Under the pieces are notes generated by a model. The model was given only the letters and a program-made list of their open reading frames with translations, was not told the DNA's origin and searched no databases. DNA of 64,000 nt from Roseobacter sp. HKCCD6576-2 (lineage in GTDB: Bacteria; Pseudomonadota; Alphaproteobacteria; Rhodobacterales; Rhodobacteraceae), in contig NZ_WVNW01000004.1 of assembly GCF_013179285.1 (NCBI RefSeq), forward strand, positions 248,001 through 312,000, in the 5' to 3' direction. Positions within the stretch are counted from its first letter, which is position 1. Every line of letters begins with the position of its first letter. This document shows, in pieces, positions 7,608-16,155 of the stretch. The position numbers were made by a program, and so were the translations under genes.

Positions 7608-7870
7608 GCATATCTTGGTTCGCAGATCATTTAGCTCAAATTCTCAAGGCAAATCCTTTGGGTCCGACATTGGAATCCGCTATCTATGCCTTGACGCCCA
7701 GCCAGTATGGCGGGCCCTCAAATTGAACACGTGCGGAGCGAGGTAAGCGCGTGGGTGTTGGAGGGTCCCGGGGGGTCGGGGCCCTCCATTCTTTTGCGGT
7801 TGTCTTAGCGTCCCTATTCTCCGACATTGACCAGACTTCAGATGAACGGCCCAGATGTGGGAACGGTCAG
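7608..7870. other. Intergenic region with a strong hairpin, possible small RNA 3' end
   Basis: No convincing protein gene. A very stable hairpin lies at 7760-7787 (11-bp stem with one G-T pair, 6-base loop) followed by ATTCTTTT, which looks like an intrinsic terminator on the plus strand. The DUF2853 gene already has a terminator at 7581-7607, so this one would end a separate transcript arising between about 7610 and 7700. A 10-base direct repeat, TCCGACATTG, occurs at 7663-7672 and 7820-7829. Confidence 0.4.
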
Positions 7871-8743
7871 ATGAACCCGCCCGACATCCGAGACCTGCCA
7901 AATCTGATCGCGACCTCTTTCATGCGAACCCGCCCTCTGGCCGACCATCTGATCCTAATCCTAGGCTGCGCCTTCATGATGGGGCCGGTGGCGCTTTTGG
8001 TGCTGGCGTCCTTGGATATGAGCGCGATCCTTGGGACCGGCATGCTGGAGCGCGGCTCCTGGGCCGCTGTGTTCGGACCGTATAACCAAGTGCTCTTTAC
8101 CGAAGACCTGTTTGGGAATGGCGTCGACGGGACTGGCATGTTGATCAATTCGGTCATCGTCGCGGGTGGCATCGCGATCTTGAAAACCGGGCTTTCGCTA
8201 CTGGCCGCCTTCGCGCTTGTCTGCTTCCGACTGCGCGGGGCCACGTTTCTCTTTGGGCTGATCCTTCTGCCGATGTTCTTCCCGATTGAAACACGCATCC
8301 TGCCGACATTCCTGGTGACGGATGATCTGGGTCTTTTGAACTCCTACAGTGGGATGATCCTCCCAATTGTGGCGACGGGGCTTGGTACCCTCGTATTCCG
8401 CCAGTTTTTGCGTCAGATTCCCGGCGAACTCTTTGAGGCCGCACAGCTGGACGGTGCGGGCCCGATCCGATTCCTGGTTGATATCTTGATCCCGCTTTCC
8501 CTGCCGATGATCGCCGCGCTCTTTGCGATGCTCTTCGTGCTCGGCTGGAACCAGTACCTTTGGCCGTTGATGATCAACACGACCGCTGAAGAGTATTATA
8601 CAATTGTGCGCGGCATTCAGCGCGCGGGAACCGGCTCAAGCACCGGCATGGCCCTCGGTGTTTTGGCAATGCTGCCGCCGGTTGTGGTGATGCTGATCGC
8701 GCAGAGATGGATCTTGCGCGGTCTGGCTCAAGCGCTGCAATAA
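7871..8743 (+). CDS. Orphan carbohydrate ABC transporter permease (UgpE/MalG type)
   Basis: A 290-residue inner-membrane protein with six predicted spans and the MalG-type EAA loop (EAAQLDGAGPIRFLVDILIP, about residues 188-207) that contacts the ATPase. It belongs to the CUT1 sugar or glycerol-phosphate permeases and resembles UgpE. It normally needs a second permease, a binding protein and an ATPase, but none adjoins: upstream is a non-coding stretch and downstream the opposite-strand EVE gene. Start at the ATG 7871 after a weak GGGAACG; an ATG 17 codons later is possible. It may be a leftover of a lost operon or work with distant subunits. Confidence 0.8.
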   Translation: MNPPDIRDLPNLIATSFMRTRPLADHLILILGCAFMMGPVALLVLASLDMSAILGTGMLERGSWAAVFGPYNQVLFTEDLFGNGVDGTGMLINSVIVAGGIAILKTGLSLLAAFALVCFRLRGATFLFGLILLPMFFPIETRILPTFLVTDDLGLLNSYSGMILPIVATGLGTLVFRQFLRQIPGELFEAAQLDGAGPIRFLVDILIPLSLPMIAALFAMLFVLGWNQYLWPLMINTTAEEYYTIVRGIQRAGTGSSTGMALGVLAMLPPVVVMLIAQRWILRGLAQALQ

Positions 8744-8755
8744 GCACGGCTCAGA

Positions 8756-9175
8756 TCAGGACGGAACGCCCCCCATCTCGCAGATCACGGCCCATTCATC
8801 TGCGCTGACCGGTTGAACCGAAAGCCGCGAGTTTTTCACCAGAACCATATCGGCCAGGCGCGGATCGGCTTTGATCTGCTCCAATGTCACCGGGTTCGGC
8901 ACAGCGGTCACCGCCTTGATGTCCACGCATTCCCAACGTTCGTCATCTGTCGTGCTGTCGGGATGCGCCTCAGCGATCACCTCAACCACGCCGACGATCT
9001 CTTTGTCCTTCTGCGAGTGATAGAAAAAGCCGCGATCCCCCATCTTCATCTCACGCATGAAATTGCGCGCTTGGTAGTTGCGGACCCCATCCCATTCTTC
9101 GCCTACATCGCCTTTCGCCACTTGTTGATCCCAGGACCAGGTGGAGGTTTCGGATTTGAACAGCCAATAGCGCAT
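8756..9175 (-). CDS. EVE domain-containing protein
   Basis: A 139-residue protein that is essentially one EVE domain (PUA-like fold, related to YTH), expected to bind modified nucleobases in DNA or RNA. Seen: the opening YWLFKSE, the WDGVRNYQARNFMREMK motif and GDRGFFYHS in the first half. The start follows the gpsA stop by 5 bases and its GGAG ribosome site lies inside that stop region. It is the last gene of a tsaD-gpsA-EVE unit, an order common in Rhodobacteraceae. It may act in RNA modification sensing, but its target is unknown. Confidence 0.9.
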   Translation of the reverse strand: MRYWLFKSETSTWSWDQQVAKGDVGEEWDGVRNYQARNFMREMKMGDRGFFYHSQKDKEIVGVVEVIAEAHPDSTTDDERWECVDIKAVTAVPNPVTLEQIKADPRLADMVLVKNSRLSVQPVSADEWAVICEMGGVPS

Positions 9176-9180
9176 CGGGG

Positions 9181-10128
9181 TTACTCCGGTTTCAAAGGGC
9201 GGGTCAGCAACGTCTCGATGACAGCTTCCAGCGTTGCGGCCCCGCTGGCAAGGGCTGCGACCGCCTCGGCAATCGGTGTGTCGAGATCGGGCCGGGCGGC
9301 CAGTTCCTGCGCCGTCGCCAGACCTTCGACCGTGATCTTTGCGTCAAACCTCTCGCCCCGCGCCAGGGCCATGCCAAAGCGCATGTTGCGGGATTTCTCC
9401 GACGTACAGGTCAAAACCAGATCGCCAAGGCCGGAAAGCCCAGACAGCGTTGCATCCTCCGCCCCCGCCGCACTGGCCACCCGGCGCATCTCGGCAAAGC
9501 CCCGCGCCATCAACGCCGCGCGCGCGCTTTCACCCAAACCCGCGCCGATCACCGCGCCAGCCGCAATCGCGATCACGTTTTTCAGCGCCCCGCCAAGTTC
9601 GGCCCCAATCACATCGGTGCTGCGATACAGGCGGAGCGCCGGGGTGGACAGCGCCGCTTGCAGCGCAGCGCCGGTGGAATCGTCGGCACAAGCCAAGGTC
9701 AGCGCGGTCGGGAGCCCGCTGGCCAAATCTTGAGCGAAGCTTGGGCCAGTCAGCTGCGCAACCTGCGCCTCGGGCCGCGCCTGTGCGATCAATGCCGTCG
9801 GGCCAAGCCCCGTCGCGCGATGAATGCCTTTGGCGCAGGAGACGAGAGTCCGGACTCTCGCGGTGTCGCCCGCGAGAAAGTCATCAAGCTTCTGCGTTGG
9901 GATCGCGATGATCAGGATCTCGGCGGTGAGATCTTCCAAAGCCCCGGTCACACGAACCGTCTCTGGCAAGCTGTGTCCCGGCAAGCGCGCCGCGTTTTCG
10001 CGCGCCGTTTCAATCGCGGCCGCCCCTTGCCGAGCCCAAAGTGTCACCGGATGGCCGGCCCGGCCCAACGTGATCGCCAAAGCTGTGCCAAAGGCCCCTG
10101 CGCCCGCGATATCAACCGGTACAGTCAT
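9181..10128 (-). CDS. gpsA: NAD(P)H-dependent glycerol-3-phosphate dehydrogenase
   Basis: A 315-residue cytosolic enzyme reducing dihydroxyacetone phosphate to sn-glycerol 3-phosphate for phospholipid synthesis. Seen: the N-terminal Rossmann motif [10 protein letters not shown], the catalytic Lys region [13 protein letters not shown] and the [15 protein letters not shown] segment of the C-terminal helical domain. It is slightly shorter than the enterobacterial enzyme but complete. The start ATG overlaps the tsaD stop (ATGA), so translation is coupled to tsaD; the EVE gene follows 5 bases after its stop. Confidence 0.96.
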   Translation of the reverse strand: MTVPVDIAGAGAFGTALAITLGRAGHPVTLWARQGAAAIETARENAARLPGHSLPETVRVTGALEDLTAEILIIAIPTQKLDDFLAGDTARVRTLVSCAKGIHRATGLGPTALIAQARPEAQVAQLTGPSFAQDLASGLPTALTLACADDSTGAALQAALSTPALRLYRSTDVIGAELGGALKNVIAIAAGAVIGAGLGESARAALMARGFAEMRRVASAAGAEDATLSGLSGLGDLVLTCTSEKSRNMRFGMALARGERFDAKITVEGLATAQELAARPDLDTPIAEAVAALASGAATLEAVIETLLTRPLKPE

Positions 10129-11204
10129 GCTTTTGCGCCTTTTTTACCTGAGCCGAGAAGTGCCGGGCGGCTTGTGTCGAGCGGCCAGCGTGGGCGCGCG
10201 GCAAGGTCCATGCCATCGCGGCGGCCTGCGCGATAGGCCTCCAACCCTGCATAGGCAATCATCGCCGCATTGTCGGTGCAAAGCGCCAGCGGTGGCGCGA
10301 TGAAGGGCAGATTGGCCTCAGCGGCAACCGCCTCAAGCGCGGCGCGCAAGGTCTGGTTTGCGGCAACACCTCCGGCCACGGCAAAACCGGTGAGACCGGT
10401 TTGCCCCGCCAAAGCCCGACGCGACTTCTCGGCCAAGACATCGCGCACGGCGGCCTGAAACCCGGCACAGATATCCGCCCGATCTTGCACCGTTAGGCCG
10501 CCTGCCTCCGCCACAAGAGCATCGCGGGTGCGCAACACCGCGGTCTTCAGACCGGAAAAAGAAAGGTCGCACCCGGGCCGGTCCAACAGGGGGCGCGGCA
10601 GGGCGAACCGCTTTGTATCGCCGGCCTTCGCCTCGGCCTCCACCGCCGGGCCGCCAGGTTGCGACAGGCCAAGAATGCGAGCGATCTTGTCGAATGCCTC
10701 GCCCGGCGCGTCGTCAATCGTCCCGCCAAGCCTTGAGAAATTCTCCGGCCCGTCGACGCGCAAGAACTGGCAATGTCCGCCCGAGACCAGCAGCATCAGA
10801 TATGGATACGCCAATCCATCGGTCAGCCGTGGGGTCAGCGCATGACCCGCCAAGTGATTGACCCCGATCAACGGCTTCCCAAGACCAAAGGCCAGCCCCT
10901 TGGCCGCCATCACCCCCGACAGCACCCCGCCAATCAGCCCTGGCCCGGCAGTGACGGCGATGGCGTCAATCTCGCTCAATGTAACGCCCGCCTCCGCCAG
11001 AGCTTGCTCCACCAGATGATCGAGCCGCTCCGCATGGGCGCGCGCCGCGATCTCGGGCACCACACCGCCAAAATCCGCATGCAGATCGGCCTGCCCCCAA
11101 ACCACCGAGGCCATCACGCGCGGCGTACCATCGTCGCGCAGCACGGCTGCGGCCGTATCGTCGCAGCTGCTTTCCAGGCCAAGAAGGATGAGAGGCGTCG
11201 TCAT
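10125..11204 (-). CDS. tsaD: tRNA N6-adenosine threonylcarbamoyltransferase
   Basis: A 359-residue cytosolic ASKHA-fold protein that, with TsaB and TsaE, places the threonylcarbamoyl group on A37 of ANN-decoding tRNAs. Seen: the opening [14 protein letters not shown], the metal-binding HxxxH in VNHLAGHA, the SGGHCQ loop and the late metal Asp in [10 protein letters not shown]. Start at the ATG that gives [11 protein letters not shown]; an open stretch continues upstream over the divergent hemD but lacks homology. It heads a tsaD-gpsA-EVE operon and is divergent from hemD with a 48-base gap. Confidence 0.97.
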   Translation of the reverse strand: MTTPLILLGLESSCDDTAAAVLRDDGTPRVMASVVWGQADLHADFGGVVPEIAARAHAERLDHLVEQALAEAGVTLSEIDAIAVTAGPGLIGGVLSGVMAAKGLAFGLGKPLIGVNHLAGHALTPRLTDGLAYPYLMLLVSGGHCQFLRVDGPENFSRLGGTIDDAPGEAFDKIARILGLSQPGGPAVEAEAKAGDTKRFALPRPLLDRPGCDLSFSGLKTAVLRTRDALVAEAGGLTVQDRADICAGFQAAVRDVLAEKSRRALAGQTGLTGFAVAGGVAANQTLRAALEAVAAEANLPFIAPPLALCTDNAAMIAYAGLEAYRAGRRDGMDLAARPRWPLDTSRPALLGSGKKGAKA

Positions 11205-11252
11205 GATCGGCTTCGTTGCTAGGGCGTGAGATCGCAGGTAACACTCGGGTCC

Positions 11253-11957
11253 ATGCCTGACAATGCCGCCCCCTTGTTGCTTCTGACGCGCCCGACCCAG
11301 GTCGCCGAACGGTTTGCCGCCCGGTTTGACGGCCAGATCGAGGTGGTGATCGCCCCCTTGCAAGAGATCGTACCGCTTAAGGCGACGCTGAACTTGGCCG
11401 GTGTCGGTGCCTTGGCATTCACCTCGGGCCACGCTGTGGAGCGCTTTGCGACCCTGTCCGCCCGGCGCGACATGCTGGCGTTCTGCGTTGGAGATCGGAC
11501 AGCCGAGGTCGCCCAAGACATCGGACTCGCCGCAAAATCGGCCGCAGGCACAGTGGATGATTTGGCGGCACTGATCTTGGCGACCGCTCCAAAGGGCGAA
11601 ATCTTGCATCTGCACGGGCAGCATCTGCGCGGCGATCTGACAAGCGCGCTGCAACAGGGCGGCCTCGCTGCAAGAGGGCTGGCGGTCTATGCGCAGACGC
11701 CCTGCCCGACCCCCCCGGCGTTCATCGCAGCGATCACAAGCCCGCGCCCCATCATCGCGCCGCTTTTCTCACCCCGCAGCGCCGAGCTCTTTGCCCAAGC
11801 ACTTGGTGAGACGCCGGTCGATAGGCTGGTCTTGCCCTGTCTCAGCCCCGCCATCCGCGCGGCCTTGCCAAGCCATTTGCAAGCCTTTGCCGACCCTGCC
11901 GCAACACCCGATGCCGAGGCATTGGCTGCGGCAATATCGAGACATATTTCCCCCTAG
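11253..11957 (+). CDS. hemD: Uroporphyrinogen-III synthase
   Basis: A 234-residue enzyme that closes and rearranges hydroxymethylbilane to uroporphyrinogen III in tetrapyrrole synthesis. HemD sequences diverge strongly; the family is recognised by LLLTRP at the start, a [12 protein letters not shown] strand-loop, CVGDRTAE, and the second-domain [13 protein letters not shown] motif. Position before a Mic60-like gene and hemY is the conserved alphaproteobacterial order and supports the call. Start chosen at ATG 11253; an in-frame ATG 9 codons upstream is less likely because it adds no conserved sequence. Confidence 0.88.
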   Translation: MPDNAAPLLLLTRPTQVAERFAARFDGQIEVVIAPLQEIVPLKATLNLAGVGALAFTSGHAVERFATLSARRDMLAFCVGDRTAEVAQDIGLAAKSAAGTVDDLAALILATAPKGEILHLHGQHLRGDLTSALQQGGLAARGLAVYAQTPCPTPPAFIAAITSPRPIIAPLFSPRSAELFAQALGETPVDRLVLPCLSPAIRAALPSHLQAFADPAATPDAEALAAAISRHISP

Positions 11958-12053
11958 CGGCGCCTTGAGGGGCATGCGACCCTTGGCTAAGCTGACTCGG
12001 GTGCTCTGTCGGGCTCGACAATTAGACACGTGCTTTGCAATTGAAGGAATGGC

Positions 12054-13322
12054 GTGGTGGCAAGGAAGACCTCAAACCGCTCGGGCGGTAGCGATCAGAC
12101 GGATGAGGATCAAAAAGACGCCGGTGCCGCCGACGATGTAACCACCGAGACGGAGCAGGCGGCCGCCGAAGACAGCGCCACCGCAGACGAACCGGGACAA
12201 GTCGAAGCTGCGCCGACCGAAGAGCCCCCCGAGGCCACGGAGGCATCCACCGACGATAGCGCCGAGTCAGGGCCGACACCCGAACCGGCGGCGGACCCTA
12301 CGCCCGCGCCCCAGACGGTGATCGAACGGCGCGGGCCGGGATTCCTCCCGCTTGTCTTTGGCGGCGTGGTCGCGGCGGGAATCGGCTATGGCGCGGCCTA
12401 TCTTGGCTACCTGCCCGTGCCGAGCGATGACACCGCGCTGGTGGCGCTGAGCGATGCGGTTGACGGGCAAGGCACTCAACTCGCCGCGCTCGACACCCGG
12501 GCCAGCGGGATCGAAGCCCAGATCGCGGGTTTGCCAGAGATCCCCGAGGTCGATTTCTCGCCGCTAGAAACGCAAATCGCTGATCTAAACGCGACGATGC
12601 AAGAAATGGCGACCCAAATCGCCGCATTGGAAGCGCGCCCGATCTTGTCTGGCGAGGGTACAGCTGATGAGGCCGCTATGGCTGCGGCAATGGCCGAGTT
12701 GCAGGCCAACCTCCAGGAACAGCAGACCGCCAATGCCGCGCTGGCGGAGCAAATCGCCGCTGCCGCTGCGGATGCCGAAGCCCGGATCGCCGCCGCCGAA
12801 GAACGCGCGCAATCGCGCGTCGGCACTGCCACCGCTCAAGCGGCCCTGAGCCAGCTCAGAATCTCTGTCGCGGCGGGGAACCCCTTTGCCGACGCGCTGA
12901 ACGATGTGGCCGCAAATGCCGGGGTCGACGTACCAGATGGCCTCGCCGCCGCGGCGGAAACCGGCGTTCCGACCTTGGAAGAGCTGCAAGCAGGCTTTCC
13001 CGCTGTGGCCCGGGCGGCCCTTCCCGTCGCCCTTAGAGAGACCGCAGGGGACGACACAATGGGCCGCCTCGGCGCCTTTGTTCGTGGTCAAGTGGGCGGA
13101 CGTTCCTTGGAACCGAGGGAGGGCCATGACCCCGATGCGATCCTCTCGCGCGCCGAGGCAGCCGTTGCAGCGGGCGACCTGACAAGCGCCCTTGGCGAGT
13201 TGGAGGCGCTGCCCGAACCCGCGCGCGACCAGATGGCCATCTGGATTACCGAGGCCCAGACCCGTCTTGCCGCAACCGAGGCGCTTGATGCGTTCTCCGC
13301 CGCGCTTGACGGCACGAATTGA
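12054..13322 (+). CDS. Mitofilin/Mic60-like inner-membrane protein
   Basis: A 422-residue protein with an acidic, disordered N-terminus (residues 10-90, rich in Glu, Ala, Pro and Thr), one membrane span (about 95-119), a long alanine-rich coiled coil (about 125-275) and a C-terminal mitofilin domain. This architecture is that of alphaproteobacterial Mic60, homologue of the mitochondrial cristae organiser, which shapes the inner membrane. It sits between hemD and hemY, the arrangement known for Mic60 in alphaproteobacteria. Start is GTG at 12054, after GAAGGAA; an overlapping ATG at 12049 is in another frame. The gene is 12 bases before hemY. Confidence 0.85.
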   Translation: MVARKTSNRSGGSDQTDEDQKDAGAADDVTTETEQAAAEDSATADEPGQVEAAPTEEPPEATEASTDDSAESGPTPEPAADPTPAPQTVIERRGPGFLPLVFGGVVAAGIGYGAAYLGYLPVPSDDTALVALSDAVDGQGTQLAALDTRASGIEAQIAGLPEIPEVDFSPLETQIADLNATMQEMATQIAALEARPILSGEGTADEAAMAAAMAELQANLQEQQTANAALAEQIAAAAADAEARIAAAEERAQSRVGTATAQAALSQLRISVAAGNPFADALNDVAANAGVDVPDGLAAAAETGVPTLEELQAGFPAVARAALPVALRETAGDDTMGRLGAFVRGQVGGRSLEPREGHDPDAILSRAEAAVAAGDLTSALGELEALPEPARDQMAIWITEAQTRLAATEALDAFSAALDGTN

Positions 13323-13334
13323 GGAGCTGCGGCG

Positions 13335-14855
13335 ATGTTATGGTCCCTGCTCAAAATCATCGTGTTCGTGGTTATCGTGGCCAGCCTGACGCTTGGCGCG
13401 GGATATCTGCTGGAACTGGGCGATCTGGTCCTGATCACAGTTGCTGGCCGGGAATATGCGCTGACCCCGCTGACGGCTGTTTTCGCGGCGCTGATCTTGC
13501 TGCTCGCCGTGTGGCTTGTTCTGCGCATTGCTGGATTTCTGGTCGCGACGTTGCGGTTCTTCAACGGCGACGAAACCGCGATTTCGCGTTATTTCAACCG
13601 TCGTGGAGAGCAAAAAGGCTATCAGGCGCTGGCCGATGGCATGCTGGCGTTGGCAGCCGGTGAAGGCCGTCTGGCAATCCGCAAAGCGCAGAGGGCGGAG
13701 GGGTATCTCCACCGGCCAGAGATTACCAATCTGATCGTCGCACAGGGCGCCGAAATGGTGGGCGACAGGGCCCTGGCCACGGATACCTTGAAAGAGCTTG
13801 TGCAAGACGATCGCACCCGGTTCGTTGGCGTACGCGGCTTGATGAAGCAGAAGCTCGACGCTGGCGATACCGATACGGCTTTGAAACTGGCTGAGAAGGC
13901 GCTGGCGCTGCGGCCTCAGCATGAGGAAGTGCAAGACACGCTGCTGCAACTGCAAGCGCAGGCCGAAGATTGGCGCGGGGCGCGCGCAACCCTGACCGCC
14001 AAGCTGCGCGCCGGCAATCTGCCACGTGACGTGCACAAACGCCGCGATGCCGTTCTGGCCTTGGCCCATGCCCGTGAGGCGCTGGCCGATGGCAAGATCG
14101 AGGAGGCCCGACGCGACGCCTCCGATGCCAACGGTAAATCACCCGATCTGGTGCCCGCCGCAGTCATGGCAGCCCGGATGGCGATTGACGAAGGCAAACC
14201 CCGCTTCGCGACCCGGATCATCCGCAAAGCCTGGGACGCCGCGCCACATCCCGACCTCGCAGCGGCCTTTGCCGCAATTGAGCCTGAGGAGACCTCATCG
14301 GAGCGGTTGAAACGATTCCGGGTCTTGCTGGCCCGTCATCCGGGCCATGCGGAAACGCGCCTCTTGGAGGCCGAATTACAAATCGCGGCTGAGGATTTCC
14401 CGAAAGCCCGCGCAGCATTGGGCGATCTGGCAGAGAGCCAGCCAAGTGCCCGCTCGCTGACCATTATGGCCGCGATTGAGCGCGGCGAAGGTGGTGAGGA
14501 TCAACTGGTCCGCGCTTGGCTGGCTAAAGCCGTCACCGCCTCGCGCGGACCTCAATGGACCTGCTCCGCCTGCGGCCATGTGCATGGTGACTGGCAACCC
14601 ATCTGCGGCCATTGCGATCGGTTCGATACGTTGAGCTGGGAAGAAGCGCCGCAAAGCGAGGCGGCCCTCTCGGGTCCAACACAGATGCTCCCCCTGATCG
14701 TTGGCGCGTTGGAAAACCAAAGCAGCGACACCGAGGTGACAAGCGAAGATATCAGCCAAGATGGCCCAACTGACCAGGACGCGCCAGACACTGACATCGT
14801 CGATATCGAGCCGACCAACGGGACCGAGACCGCGGACGTGCCGGCCCGAAATTAG
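13335..14855 (+). CDS. hemY: HemY N-terminal domain / TPR membrane protein with zinc ribbon
   Basis: A 506-residue protein with two N-terminal spans (about residues 3-25 and 43-70), the HemY_N domain (RFFNGDETAISRYF region), then a TPR-rich periplasm- or cytoplasm-facing domain (about 95-385). Near the C-terminus four cysteines form CxxC-N10-CxxC (Cys410, 413, 424, 427) in a WTCSACGHVHGDWQPICGHC context, like the rubredoxin-type ribbon of LapB. A disordered acidic tail follows. Despite its name this is not protoporphyrinogen oxidase; the family's role near haem synthesis is unresolved. Co-transcribed with hemD and the Mic60-like gene. Confidence 0.85.
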   Translation: MLWSLLKIIVFVVIVASLTLGAGYLLELGDLVLITVAGREYALTPLTAVFAALILLLAVWLVLRIAGFLVATLRFFNGDETAISRYFNRRGEQKGYQALADGMLALAAGEGRLAIRKAQRAEGYLHRPEITNLIVAQGAEMVGDRALATDTLKELVQDDRTRFVGVRGLMKQKLDAGDTDTALKLAEKALALRPQHEEVQDTLLQLQAQAEDWRGARATLTAKLRAGNLPRDVHKRRDAVLALAHAREALADGKIEEARRDASDANGKSPDLVPAAVMAARMAIDEGKPRFATRIIRKAWDAAPHPDLAAAFAAIEPEETSSERLKRFRVLLARHPGHAETRLLEAELQIAAEDFPKARAALGDLAESQPSARSLTIMAAIERGEGGEDQLVRAWLAKAVTASRGPQWTCSACGHVHGDWQPICGHCDRFDTLSWEEAPQSEAALSGPTQMLPLIVGALENQSSDTEVTSEDISQDGPTDQDAPDTDIVDIEPTNGTETADVPARN

Positions 14856-14898
14856 GGCTACCCATTGCCGAACAAGCTTGCTAACAGAACGCCTGGAT

Positions 14899-14974
14899 GC
14901 CGCTGTAGCTCAGCTGGTAGAGCACGTCATTCGTAATGATGGGGTCGTAGGTTCGAGTCCTATCAGCGGCACCA
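14899..14974 (+). tRNA. tRNA-Thr (anticodon CGT)
   Basis: A 76-base cloverleaf with encoded CCA. The acceptor stem GCCGCTG (14899-14905) pairs with CAGCGGC (14964-14970); the D arm has GCTC/GAGC; the anticodon arm CGTCA-TTCGTAA-TGATG gives anticodon CGT, reading ACG; the T arm is GTAGG-TTCGAGT-CCTAT. It lies alone between hemY and the Hint-domain genes on the opposite strand. No duplicated 3' end marking an integration was noticed nearby. Confidence 0.97.
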
Positions 14975-15030
14975 CTTTTCTTCATCATAACCGTGCAAAC
15001 CGGGTCATGCCGGTGCAAGCAGAACGACGC

Positions 15031-16068
15031 TTAAGCCGCGACACGTCTGTGCTGCGCGATGAGTGACAAAAGACTCTGCGCCGCAGCGCGGTCTAGAGTT
15101 GGGTAATCCGGGCTCGCATCTGCTGCGGCCAGTTGACCGGTGCTGCGGCCATTGGCACTCAACATATCGCCAAGAAGAAGCGTCTCCAATCGGCACCGCC
15201 CAACACTTACACAGTCATGATTATCAAGAAGGAAATGATGGAACACACGCGTCGGCTGCGTGTAGTCCCGCTTGGCGGAGACGCCATTGACCAAATCGCC
15301 GGCACGAATGAACACACGTTCCTCGCCAAACAGGTATTCCACATCGGTGCCGTCCATCAAAATCCGATGCTGCGGTGACACTCGGCAATCCTGCGTCAGG
15401 CCGAAATAGGGCGCGCGCAACAAAACCGGCGCCATAGATCCCTGACAGAGGACTTCGCGCTGTCCGGCCCACCGGACGGTTTGCGGGCCACGGTTCAACG
15501 TGTTGACGATCATCCCCGGGCGCAAATCCTCAACCCGAACAGGCCCGGCGGGTGTGTTGATCGGTGTGCCGCTTTCGAAACAGGGCAGTGGGCCAACAGG
15601 AACCGCATGCGTGGCGACGGCCGCCAGGGTCAGCGCCTCCAGATACCGTTCGGTCTGCGGCATGAAATCGGCCAAGAGCGGACGCGCGCTCACATGCGGG
15701 CGCAGCAACAATCGCAACCCGCGATCGGGGTTCTGAATATCGACCAGCGCTTCGCGCCCGTCGGCATCAGCATGATAGTGCAGCAGGAAGGTCTCCCCCG
15801 GCTCCAACATGCCCGGCTCCGTCGATATCTCAAGATCCCGATGGTAGATGCGGATCGCTCCGTCAGGCATCCGATAAAGCCCAAACTGTTCGGTCGCATC
15901 GCCATGTCCGGCCCAGAGCCGCACAGGCCGGGCACCTCCTCGGGTCAAGCGACCTTCGATGATCAAAGTGATCGGATGGCGTGGATGATCTGGCAAGCTG
16001 GGCCGTGACGCAGAGACCTTCTGGCCTCTGATCTGCCCGGGCGCATCCCAAATGGCGATCCAACTCAT
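15031..16068 (-). CDS. Hint-domain protein (Hint_2 family)
   Basis: A 345-residue protein. The C-terminal half is a Hint_2 domain starting at Cys163 (PCFESGTPINTPAGPVRVEDL), with the core strand motif RVSPQHRILM and a late HHFLLDNHDCV segment. The N-terminal 160 residues are a predicted beta-rich domain of unknown type. Hint_2 proteins of Rhodobacterales are usually secreted by type I or RTX-like systems and may self-process; no downstream extein is present, so it is not an intein. Start at the ATG preceded by GAGGTGGG; another ATG lies 6 codons upstream. It is directly downstream of another Hint protein on the same strand, separated by 87 bases. Confidence 0.8.
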   Translation of the reverse strand: MSWIAIWDAPGQIRGQKVSASRPSLPDHPRHPITLIIEGRLTRGGARPVRLWAGHGDATEQFGLYRMPDGAIRIYHRDLEISTEPGMLEPGETFLLHYHADADGREALVDIQNPDRGLRLLLRPHVSARPLLADFMPQTERYLEALTLAAVATHAVPVGPLPCFESGTPINTPAGPVRVEDLRPGMIVNTLNRGPQTVRWAGQREVLCQGSMAPVLLRAPYFGLTQDCRVSPQHRILMDGTDVEYLFGEERVFIRAGDLVNGVSAKRDYTQPTRVFHHFLLDNHDCVSVGRCRLETLLLGDMLSANGRSTGQLAAADASPDYPTLDRAAAQSLLSLIAQHRRVAA

Positions 16069-16155
16069 CTTACCCACCTCAAACATCTTCTTCTTGCCAC
16101 CAATCTCGCATGGGATTGTGGGTGGATTTGACCGGAACTGCGGCAATTTCAGGGC

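Noticed and set aside
14899-15030. tRNA-Thr as an integration site
   Set aside because: No copy of the tRNA 3' end and no integrase gene were seen downstream; the Hint genes look like ordinary Rhodobacterales content.
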